Assembly (NCBI GenBank): GCA_015065395.1
Contig: SVQJ01000042.1
Coordinates: forward strand, 1 to 11,221
DNA: 11,221 nt
Reading direction: 5' to 3'
DNA from: Oscillospiraceae bacterium
GTDB lineage: Bacteria; Bacillota; Clostridia; Oscillospirales; CAG-272
The notes beneath the pieces are model-generated. The model made no database searches, was not told the DNA's origin, and worked only from the letters and a program-made list of their open reading frames with translations. Shown here piece by piece: positions 1-5,724 of this stretch (position 1 is the stretch's first letter; the number at the start of each line of letters is the position of its first letter). The translations under genes were made by a program, and so were the position numbers.

Positions 1-411
1 TGCGGCCATACAAAGGTTCTTTCAAAGACCGAAGCAAGAGGCCACTATCTGAAGGAAGCGTATATAGCGCCCACCTGTACGGAAGCGGGAGTTGACGGAA
101 AGGTCTGCACGAGATGCGACTATACGGAGGGAACCGAGATCAAGGCTCTCGGCCACAGCTACACAAGTGATAATATTTGTACCGTGTGCGGCGAGGAAAA
201 GATCATACCCGAGTATATCCTCGGCGACCTTGACGGCGACGGCCAGATAGTAGCAAAGGACTTGAATATCATCAAGAAATCCATCGGAGGACAGACCTCC
301 CTCAGCGAAAAGCAAAATCTTGCGGCAGACATAAACAATGACGGAACAGTCACAGCCGTGGATATGAACAGGATACTTCGTTATATCGCAGGCCTTATAA
401 TGGAGCTGTGA
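1..411 (+). CDS. C-terminal part of a dockerin-containing secreted protein (5' truncated by the window)
   Basis: The frame is open from base 1 to a TGA at 409-411, giving 136 residues of a protein whose start lies outside the window. Residues 1-65 carry cysteine repeats (C36-x2-C39 and C60-x2-C63, with a Gly-His-Ser-Tyr at 51-54) of the kind seen in large clostridial surface proteins; they may bind zinc or form disulfides. Residues 75-133 form a type I-like dockerin: two calcium loops, one beginning D76-x-D78-x-D80-G81 with D87, the other D110-x-N112-x-D114-G115 with D121, each followed by a helix. Dockerins normally plug enzymes or structural proteins into cohesins of a scaffoldin on the cell surface (family knowledge). 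The catalytic or binding part is upstream and unseen, so no enzyme activity can be named. It converges on the minus-strand gene at 717-2252 across a hairpin-rich gap. Confidence 0.85.
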   Translation, partial: CGHTKVLSKTEARGHYLKEAYIAPTCTEAGVDGKVCTRCDYTEGTEIKALGHSYTSDNICTVCGEEKIIPEYILGDLDGDGQIVAKDLNIIKKSIGGQTSLSEKQNLAADINNDGTVTAVDMNRILRYIAGLIMEL

Positions 412-503
412 TATAAAAAGAGAAACGGTCGCTTTTTTGAAAAAAAGCTTCGCAAAAAACTTTAAGTATTTGTTTAGCTAAAAATTGCTAGGCAAAAGGC
501 ATC

Positions 504-545
504 GCCAAAGCAGAAATCTGCTTTGGCTGAGGCACCGCAGGTGCC
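504..545. repeat. Two adjacent short perfect hairpins
   Basis: GCCAAAGCAG (504-513) pairs perfectly with CTGCTTTGGC (518-527) around a 4-base AAAT loop. GGCACC (531-536) pairs with GGTGCC (540-545) around GCA. They are separated by three bases and lie just upstream of the long palindrome at 550-612. Neither is followed by a T-run on either strand, so they do not look like terminators on their own. Confidence 0.6.
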
Positions 546-549
546 GTAA

Positions 550-620
550 CCCGAAAGGAAGACAGGACGGAAAATGAGCGAGCTCATTTTTCCGTCCTGT
601 CTTCCTTTCGGGGCCTTTTT
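550..620 (+). terminator. Long palindrome with T-tail, likely terminator downstream of the dockerin gene
   Basis: Bases 550-579 are complementary to 582-612 apart from one extra T at 591, leaving a two-base centre (in practice a loop of about 4-6). This gives a stem of about 30 bp, far longer than a usual intrinsic terminator. It is followed by GGCC and five T residues (616-620), which fits rho-independent termination rightwards. On the minus strand the palindrome lacks a good T-run, so termination of the 717-2252 transcript here is less certain. The size of the stem also fits a palindromic repeat element that happens to terminate. Confidence 0.5.
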
Positions 621-654
621 GCCTTTTCGATATCTTTTTCTTAAAGTTCCTTTG

Positions 655-678
655 GTTCTTTCCTTTCAAGGAAAGAAC
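655..678. repeat. Perfect 9-bp inverted repeat
   Basis: GTTCTTTCC (655-663) pairs perfectly with GGAAAGAAC (670-678) around the six-base loop TTTCAA. It lies 39 bp beyond the stop of the minus-strand SPOCS gene (717). It may stabilise or help end that transcript, but no T-run follows on the minus strand. Confidence 0.5.
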
Positions 679-716
679 GGGAAAGCATCTCCCGAATCCG
701 AACGATTATTTTTAAG

Positions 717-2252
717 CTACCTGACTATGATCGGAGAACCGTCGGAAACTGAATTTCTTTCAAGGCGATTTATTCTTTCCGTTTCAGAAACGGAGCATCT
801 GCATTCCTTGCAGATATCCCATATTCTTTTTTTCTTTTCCGGATAGCAAACACGTATGACTGCACCATCATCCTCAGAGCAGTCTCTGTCGCCTACTACT
901 GCAGAAATCACAGGATTATATTTATTCTTCACATATCCGCTGATCATCATATAAACATCGCATTTGGCATGAAGCCGCTGACCTTCACGGCGGCACTCGC
1001 AATTTCCTGCCGCCACCCCGAAATGCCATACAGCCTCTCCGTTCATCTCCTTACCCAGGGTGCTTTCGTACTCTATGGGCGATGAGGTTTCCTCCGTTAT
1101 CACCTCTCCGCCTGACGCGATATATGTTCTGAAGAGGCAATTACCGATAACAAACAGCTTTCCTTCCTTTATCTCCGCGCGCTCGATCTTCGGAAAGGCC
1201 ACAGTATCGATCACGTAATCTCCGTCACTCTCCTCTGTTTTTCTCATACCGTCTGCTGCGACACTAACCACAACGTTTTTGGCACACAGTCCACTCATCA
1301 CATCCAGCATTTTCCGTTCCTGCTTCATTGAATATGCGGTGGAATATATATCCTCTGTAACGGTCAGCTCTTCACCGACGAAAAAACACACATCCATATC
1401 ATATTCCGCATTGAAGCTGATCCTTTGACTTTCTCCTTCTATCTGTGCAGAGACCTGCGCTGCTCGCGCGAATGCACATACACCGTCATCCTCACGAAGT
1501 CCGTCCTTTCTGATGCTCTTTTCAAAAGGCAATTTACAGCTTATATTCTTATATAATCCTTCCGAAGTAAGCACAAGGCAGCTTATGCATACATCCCCCT
1601 TCACCGTGGCGCTGTCCTTTTTGGCATCGGCATCCCTGATAACCGCCTCAGCGCGGCAAAAAACAGGTTTTGCACCGGGAGAGCAACTTTCCTCGCCGGA
1701 AACGCTGTCCGTCACGAAAGCATAGCTCCTGTGTACGGTTTCGATCTCCCTGTCCAGCCGCTCAAGGCTTCTTTTCCGTTCCGGAGTGAGGGGAGCATCG
1801 CTTTCTCCCGAGATCCTTATGGCACAATCCTCTTTTTTATCCGCAAGAGCCCTGCTCTTCACCCTTGCTTTCAAAGAGACCGTTCTGGGTGCGAGAACAC
1901 GGCATTGAGGTATATCGCTCTCGCTCCACACAAAAATATCACGGTTTCCGCCGTTATACTCTCCGATAGGAAAGCTCTGAGTATACTCTGTGTTGTAAGA
2001 TGCAAAGGACAGTGCTCCGTCATCTCCTATGTATACCAGAAAAAAAGCAAGCGTCCCCCCGATCTCCAGAGCCTTATCCGAAATATACTTTGAATCGGGG
2101 AGAGCCTTGGCGCTTACCGAAACTACCTTACGTATTTCAGGATAGTAATCTGCCAAAGTCATTTCTCCGCCAAATTCACCGTTGGTACAAAGGTCAAAGC
2201 CGCAAAGGCTTACCGCAAGCTCGTTATGCTGAACCATTGCTGTGTTTTCCAT
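717..2252 (-). CDS. SPOCS (DUF3794) domain protein with degenerate LysM, SipL-like sporulation protein
   Basis: 511 residues, close to the length of Clostridioides difficile SipL (about 515). In that family SPOCS domains plus a C-terminal LysM recruit SpoIVA and drive coat assembly around the forespore (family knowledge). Three SPOCS-like beta-rich blocks can be seen at about 40-135, 195-300 and 350-450. Examples are 'GGTLAFFLVYIGDDGALSF' (65-83) and 'IKEGKLFVIGNCLFRTYI' (361-378). Residues 466-511 align by eye with a LysM: R-V-C-Y-P-E-K-K-K-R-I-W-D-I, then a Leu/Asn-rich stretch and a terminal P-I-I-V. The usual I-A-K-R-Y core reads I-C-K-E-C-R-C instead. The protein has 21 cysteines, spread throughout, which is unusual. 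ATG at 2252 is preferred; a TTG two codons upstream (2258) is closer to the AAGGGA ribosome site and cannot be excluded. It is transcribed alone, divergent from the FMN cassette. Confidence 0.75.
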   Translation of the reverse strand: MENTAMVQHNELAVSLCGFDLCTNGEFGGEMTLADYYPEIRKVVSVSAKALPDSKYISDKALEIGGTLAFFLVYIGDDGALSFASYNTEYTQSFPIGEYNGGNRDIFVWSESDIPQCRVLAPRTVSLKARVKSRALADKKEDCAIRISGESDAPLTPERKRSLERLDREIETVHRSYAFVTDSVSGEESCSPGAKPVFCRAEAVIRDADAKKDSATVKGDVCISCLVLTSEGLYKNISCKLPFEKSIRKDGLREDDGVCAFARAAQVSAQIEGESQRISFNAEYDMDVCFFVGEELTVTEDIYSTAYSMKQERKMLDVMSGLCAKNVVVSVAADGMRKTEESDGDYVIDTVAFPKIERAEIKEGKLFVIGNCLFRTYIASGGEVITEETSSPIEYESTLGKEMNGEAVWHFGVAAGNCECRREGQRLHAKCDVYMMISGYVKNKYNPVISAVVGDRDCSEDDGAVIRVCYPEKKKRIWDICKECRCSVSETERINRLERNSVSDGSPIIVR

Positions 2253-2283
2253 TATCAATTCCGTCCCTTCTGTGGTTTCACGG

Positions 2284-2292
2284 TATTATATG
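2284..2292 (-). promoter_or_regulatory. Sporulation-like -10 box (CATATAATA) for the SPOCS gene
   Basis: On the minus strand, 32 bp before the ATG at 2252, the sequence reads CATATAATA. This is one base from the sigma-E -10 consensus CATACAAT and fits the sigma-K form CATAnnnTA; it also contains a plain TATAAT. No convincing sigma-A -35 lies 16-18 bp upstream, while an AT-rich AATAAA stretch sits near where a sigma-E -35 would be. Mother-cell control would suit a SipL-like gene. Assignment to a sigma factor is inference. Confidence 0.4.
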
Positions 2293-2359
2293 TGAAGCTT
2301 ACCAGTTTTATTACAAAACAAGACACAAGGTCATACTTTCCTCAAAATCGGACAGACTA

Positions 2360-2393
2360 TTGACTAAATAAAAGAAATGTATTATCATATAAT
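2360..2393 (+). promoter_or_regulatory. Possible promoter of the FMN-protein/ApbE cassette
   Basis: A perfect TATAAT lies at 2388-2393, 32 bp before the ATG at 2426. A good -35 hexamer TTGACT lies at 2360-2365, but the spacer is 22 bp, too long for sigma-A. Either the promoter is weak or activator-dependent, or the true -35 is degenerate. A TATTAT at 2380-2385 would give 14 bp, too short. Confidence 0.4.
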
Positions 2394-2425
2394 AGGTAAT
2401 ATATTTACGAAAGACGGTTTATATA

Positions 2426-3433
2426 ATGGATATTAAGAATCAGATAACAAAAAGAGGGCTCGCACTCGTTCTTGCGCTTATAACGGCCGTTCCCCTGGTG
2501 GTTCTCGCCATCTTCTCAAGGCCCGAAAAAAAGAATGATAACGATTATCTCCTCAGCCTTGGCATAGTTGTGGATACTTCATCCTCTCAAGGCACAAAGG
2601 CCTCTCAAAGCATAACAGTTGCCGCTGTTATCTATGACAGCGACGGCAGGATCATTGATTGCGAGATTGACTGCGCCCAAAGCGAAATGAATGTGGAGGG
2701 CGGAATGCTGTCCGGCGACAACACCTATCTGACAAAGAACGAGCTCGGCCAAAGCTACGGCATGAGTGCTTATTCCTCCATCAAAAAGGACTGGTTTGAG
2801 CAAGCGGATTTCTTTGCAGACTATGTTGAAGGAATGAATATCAACGACCTGGATATCGAAATCGACGACGGAGGGAAGCCGGCAGATGCAGATCTTCTCT
2901 CAGGCTGCACCATGGGTATCACCGATATGGAAAAAGCCTTGAAAAAAGCTGTTGATAATAAGAGCGCCGTGAAGTTCCGCTCAGAAAAGACACCTGAAGC
3001 ATCCCTCGCCTGTATCACTGACGATTCCTCCTCCAAGGCTTTCGAGAATACGGACGGCGTTTGCTCCATGGAGACCTCAGCTTGCGCGATAGCCGTTGCC
3101 GATTCGAAAGCTCTTGCCTGCATCATTGACGTGGCTCAGCCAAAAATCTATTTTGACAGCCAAGGGAACATCACAAGCTCTGAGTTCGAAAAAACAAAGC
3201 TTGAGTTGGGATATGATTACAACATGGCACCTGCTTCCCCCATTGGCAAGGAATGGTTTGAGCAGCAAGCTCATTTTTCAGAGTATATCATCGGAATGAC
3301 CGCCGAAGAGATCGGCGCGATCAAAATAAACGATTCCGGCAAGGCTGACGATGCGGATCTTGTTTCCGGCTGTACTATCTACCCCGGCGGCTTCATCGCG
3401 ATCGCAAAAAAAGCACTTGAAAACGCCGGATAA
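2426..3433 (+). CDS. Signal-anchored protein with two FMN-binding-type repeats, probable flavinylated surface protein
   Basis: 335 residues. Residues 10-30 are a hydrophobic signal or anchor segment with no lipobox cysteine, so the protein is probably exported and membrane-tethered. Two homologous repeats follow, about 60-176 and 215-333. Each has an opening beta pair with 'IDCAQ' or 'IDVAQPK', then TK-x-ELG-x-x-Y-x-M (103-113 and 257-267), K-[DE]-W-FEQ (121-126, 275-280), 'ADADL' or 'DDADL', and an SGCT tetrapeptide (159-162 and 314-317). This is the layout of clostridial FMN-binding-like surface proteins, in which the Thr of an S/T-G-x-T motif takes FMN through a phosphoester bond (family knowledge). 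The ApbE gene 18 bp downstream supplies the enzyme for that reaction, which supports the call. The likely role is extracytoplasmic electron transfer; its partner is unknown. The ribosome site is weak (GAAAGACGG). Confidence 0.65.
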   Translation: MDIKNQITKRGLALVLALITAVPLVVLAIFSRPEKKNDNDYLLSLGIVVDTSSSQGTKASQSITVAAVIYDSDGRIIDCEIDCAQSEMNVEGGMLSGDNTYLTKNELGQSYGMSAYSSIKKDWFEQADFFADYVEGMNINDLDIEIDDGGKPADADLLSGCTMGITDMEKALKKAVDNKSAVKFRSEKTPEASLACITDDSSSKAFENTDGVCSMETSACAIAVADSKALACIIDVAQPKIYFDSQGNITSSEFEKTKLELGYDYNMAPASPIGKEWFEQQAHFSEYIIGMTAEEIGAIKINDSGKADDADLVSGCTIYPGGFIAIAKKALENAG

Positions 3434-3451
3434 TACCAAAGGAGCGGCACA

Positions 3452-4489
3452 ATGAGAAGAATTCTTTCCGTGATTCTGGCCATTTGTGCCGTTCTTTCTT
3501 TTTCTTCCTGTAAAAAGCAAAAGGAGAAGTTTACCCGTTCCTCCCTCACCCTGTTTGACACTCAGTCCGTGCTTATAGGATACGAGAGCAAAAAGGAAGA
3601 ATTTGAAAAGACGGCAGATATGGTCTTTGAACTGCTGGAAACCTATCACAGACTGTTTGATATCTATTACGAATACGAAGACATAAACAATCTGAAAACC
3701 GTAAATGATAACGCAGGTATCGCTCCGGTCAAAGTGGACAGAGAAATAATCGATATGCTCCTGTTTTCAAAGGAAATGTATGAGAAAACCGGCGGAATGA
3801 TCAATGTGGCAATGGGAAGCGTTCTTTCCCTTTGGCATCATCACCGCACCATAGCTCTGAGTGATGAAGAAAACGCCTCCGTTCCGGACAAGGCTGAGCT
3901 TGAAAAGAGAGCCGCCCATACTGATATAGATAAGCTGATAATTGACACGGAAAACGAGACCGTATATCTCAAAGATAAGGAAATGAGTCTTGACGTGGGC
4001 GCCGTTGCCAAGGGATATGCCACAGAAAAGGCTGCGAAGCTCCTTGAAAGCCGCCAAAAGAAAGGCTACGCTTTAAGCATCGGCGGAAACGTACGATGTA
4101 TAGGAGAAAAGGCTCCCGGTGAAAAATGGGAGGTGGGAGTGCAGAATCCCGATCTTTCGTCCTCAGAGGCATACGTTGCACTTCTCGCTCTTTCCGATAT
4201 GTCCTTGGTAACCAGCGGCACATATCAGAGATATTTTACCGTTAACGGTGTTAAATATCATCACATTATAGACCCTGAGACCCTGTTCCCCAAAAATGCT
4301 TACGCGTCCGTTTCCGTACTCACAAAGGATTCAGGCATAGCGGATGCTCTTTCAACGGCACTTTTCAATATGACGGAGGAAAAGGGCAGAGCATTGGTCG
4401 AAAAAATGACGGATGTTTCTGTTGCCTGGGTCTATCCCGACGGAACCCTATCAATGACCGAAGGCTTTGAAAAGCTGCTTTCCCAATAG
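3452..4489 (+). CDS. apbE: FAD:protein FMN transferase (ApbE family lipoprotein)
   Basis: 345 residues, normal for the family. ApbE uses FAD and Mg2+ to attach FMN covalently to Ser/Thr of exported flavoproteins, acting on the outer face of the membrane. The N-terminus is a lipoprotein signal ending F-S-S-C20. Family landmarks are in order: E-T-Y-H-R-L-F-D with a following D-I-N-N-L (63-81), the catalytic D-V-G-A-V-A-K-G-Y-A block (181-190), I-G-G-N-V (210-214), a W-E-V-G-V-Q-N-P strand (226-233), T-S-G-T-Y-Q-R-Y (254-261), H-H-I-I-D-P (270-275), and the metal-site A-D-A-L-S-T-A-L (297-304). No key residue appears lost. The ATG has AAAGGAG (3438-3444) seven bases upstream. It lies 18 bp after the two-repeat FMN-binding-type protein, its probable substrate, and both should share one mRNA. 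No terminator is obvious before the promoter at 4529. Confidence 0.92.
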   Translation: MRRILSVILAICAVLSFSSCKKQKEKFTRSSLTLFDTQSVLIGYESKKEEFEKTADMVFELLETYHRLFDIYYEYEDINNLKTVNDNAGIAPVKVDREIIDMLLFSKEMYEKTGGMINVAMGSVLSLWHHHRTIALSDEENASVPDKAELEKRAAHTDIDKLIIDTENETVYLKDKEMSLDVGAVAKGYATEKAAKLLESRQKKGYALSIGGNVRCIGEKAPGEKWEVGVQNPDLSSSEAYVALLALSDMSLVTSGTYQRYFTVNGVKYHHIIDPETLFPKNAYASVSVLTKDSGIADALSTALFNMTEEKGRALVEKMTDVSVAWVYPDGTLSMTEGFEKLLSQ

Positions 4490-4510
4490 ACAAAAAATTA
4501 ATTCCAAAAA

Positions 4511-4532
4511 TCAATAGCTTTTTATCTATTGA
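4511..4532. promoter_or_regulatory. Operator-like inverted repeat overlapping the -35 box
   Basis: TCAATAG (4511-4517) and CTATTGA (4526-4532) form a perfect 7-bp inverted repeat around an 8-base AT-rich centre. The right arm covers the first four bases of the TTGACC -35 hexamer at 4529-4534. A regulator bound here would block sigma-A. It could also be a weak hairpin ending apbE transcription, although no T-run follows. Confidence 0.35.
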
Positions 4533-4557
4533 CCTGAGGGACCGCATGTTTTATAAT
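4529..4557 (+). promoter_or_regulatory. Sigma-A promoter for the Asp-box/WG/RCC1 gene block
   Basis: TTGACC (4529-4534), a 17-bp spacer and a perfect TATAAT (4552-4557) make a near-consensus vegetative promoter, 32 bp before the ATG at 4590. It is the only strong plus-strand promoter seen before 10659, so it probably drives the four genes to the terminator at 10609. Confidence 0.75.
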
Positions 4558-4589
4558 TAATTCAATAAACGAATACTTTGGGGGATTTT

Positions 4590-5693
4590 ATGAAATTTAC
4601 ACCTGTTTTACTTTCCGAGCAACGCTTCGGCTCCGGTCACTACCCTTACAATGGAACACAGTGCCCTGACGGCCGTATCATCGTTTCGGTAGGCCCCCGT
4701 CCCGGAGAAAAGCCTTATTGGCTTTATTCAGAGGACGGAGGACTCTCCTTTGAGAAAAAGGAAGGGCTTGCGCGCGCTGCCCACGCACCCTTTATACGTC
4801 TGAAAAACGGCAAATATTTTTCCATCGGATTTGATAATGCCGTTTTCCGTTCAATCCTTAACCCTTCCCAGGAAAAGATTCCTTTCATGCTTGCTATACA
4901 CAAGGCAGAAAGCTTTGACGATATTATGAACGGAAACGTTAATACTCATTTTTCCAATGTTGATATCCCTTCCCTTTCACAGGGTTTCGGAGATTCAAAC
5001 AACCGCTTTGCAGGCTGTGCCCAAACAGGCCTTATTGAGCTTTCCAACGGCGATATCCTTGCAATGATGTACGGTCAGTTCAAGGAGGACAGGACCCTTT
5101 GCCCTTGGCTTAAGGAGCATGGTCCCTATGATTTTTATCTATACCGCACCTGGTGCATCATATCCCACGACGGCGGTGAAAGCTTTGAATTTCTTTCCAC
5201 CGTTGCAGATTGCAATGCCTACCCCATAAAGGATGTTAACGGAGAAGGATACTGTGAAACCGATTGCATCGAAATTGAAAACGGTCATATCGTTGCCGTT
5301 CTCAGAACCGGAGGTCATGAGATCTATTCCCCCCTTTATATAGCCCATTCCCATGACTACGGAAAAACCTGGGAGGCCCCCTATGAGATATGCGATTGGG
5401 GAGTTCTTCCGAGAATCATAAAAATGAGCGATGGAACACTGGTCATCTCCTCCGGCCATATACACACAATGCTTCTGTTCTCCGAGGATAACGGAAAAAC
5501 CTGGTCTGAGCCCTGCATTCTTGAAGAATGCGACGGCAAATGGGGCGAAAGCTGCTCCGGATATAATTTCATCACCGAAAGCCGCCCCGGAGAGCTTACC
5601 ATCGTTTTCGATGACCCCAAAGAGGGTATCGCAGAAAAAGACAGCTTCCCGCGACGGGTATATATCCGCCGTTACGCGATCAAAAAAGCATAG
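4590..5693 (+). CDS. Asp-box (BNR repeat) sialidase-fold protein, no signal peptide
   Basis: 367 residues. Four Asp boxes of the S-x-D-x-G-x-[ST]-[FW] type are visible: S47-F54, S192-F199, S254-W261 and S298-W305. They are spaced as in a six-bladed sialidase-type beta-propeller. Between them are typical blade strands with G-x-L/I-V such as L-P-R-I-I-K-M-S-D-G-T-L-V-I-S-S (273-288). Members cleave or bind sialic acid and other glycans, but the fold also serves other hydrolases; I could not assign the catalytic arginine triad with confidence, so sialidase activity is unproven. There is no signal peptide or membrane helix, so it should act in the cytoplasm, perhaps on an imported oligosaccharide. 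The ATG at 4590 follows GGGGGA closely; a TTG at 4578 overlaps that ribosome site and is rejected. The stop is 31 bp before the next gene. Confidence 0.7.
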   Translation: MKFTPVLLSEQRFGSGHYPYNGTQCPDGRIIVSVGPRPGEKPYWLYSEDGGLSFEKKEGLARAAHAPFIRLKNGKYFSIGFDNAVFRSILNPSQEKIPFMLAIHKAESFDDIMNGNVNTHFSNVDIPSLSQGFGDSNNRFAGCAQTGLIELSNGDILAMMYGQFKEDRTLCPWLKEHGPYDFYLYRTWCIISHDGGESFEFLSTVADCNAYPIKDVNGEGYCETDCIEIENGHIVAVLRTGGHEIYSPLYIAHSHDYGKTWEAPYEICDWGVLPRIIKMSDGTLVISSGHIHTMLLFSEDNGKTWSEPCILEECDGKWGESCSGYNFITESRPGELTIVFDDPKEGIAEKDSFPRRVYIRRYAIKKA

Positions 5694-5724
5694 ATCGACT
5701 GATAAAAAACAAAGAAAGGTACGA

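Larger units (their letters stand above)
458..648. repeat. Hairpin-rich quasi-palindromic intergenic element (possible MITE/REP-like repeat)
   Basis: The 305-bp gap between the convergent genes (412-716) has no credible coding frame but holds nested inverted repeats. A 9-bp pair AACTTTAAG (458-466) and CTTAAAGTT (640-648) lies at the outside. Inside it GGCAAAAGGC (491-500) nearly pairs with GCCTTTTTGCC (613-623). At the centre sits a long palindrome (550-612). The left half also carries two small perfect hairpins at 504-527 and 531-545. The ordered nesting suggests one folded unit, either a non-autonomous palindromic mobile element or a structured RNA or terminator block. No target-site duplication was evident. 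Just left of it, 431-448 is another perfect 8-bp stem (GCTTTTTT/AAAAAAGC). Confidence 0.45.

Noticed and set aside
431..448. GCTTTTTT/AAAAAAGC stem as the dockerin-gene terminator
   Set aside because: Almost pure A-T, two-base loop and no T-run after it; the palindrome at 550-620 is the better candidate.
574..846. Plus-strand frame running from the palindrome into the SPOCS 3' end
   Set aside because: Half lies in the hairpin region and half antisense to the SPOCS gene; composition is low-complexity and no family is recognisable.
2253..2425. Possible riboswitch (for example FMN) before the FMN-binding-type gene
   Set aside because: The 173-bp gap is AT-rich with no visible multi-stem structure or conserved riboswitch core, and most of it is occupied by divergent promoter elements.
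4578..4589. TTG start four codons upstream for the Asp-box protein
   Set aside because: The TTG overlaps the GGGGGA ribosome site used by ATG 4590.
5431..5724. In-frame 5' extension of the first WG-repeat gene by about 98 codons
   Set aside because: It overlaps the end of the Asp-box gene in another frame, lacks a ribosome site, and the paralogue starts at M-A-N-F-C-G-K-C-G, matching ATG 5731/5725.
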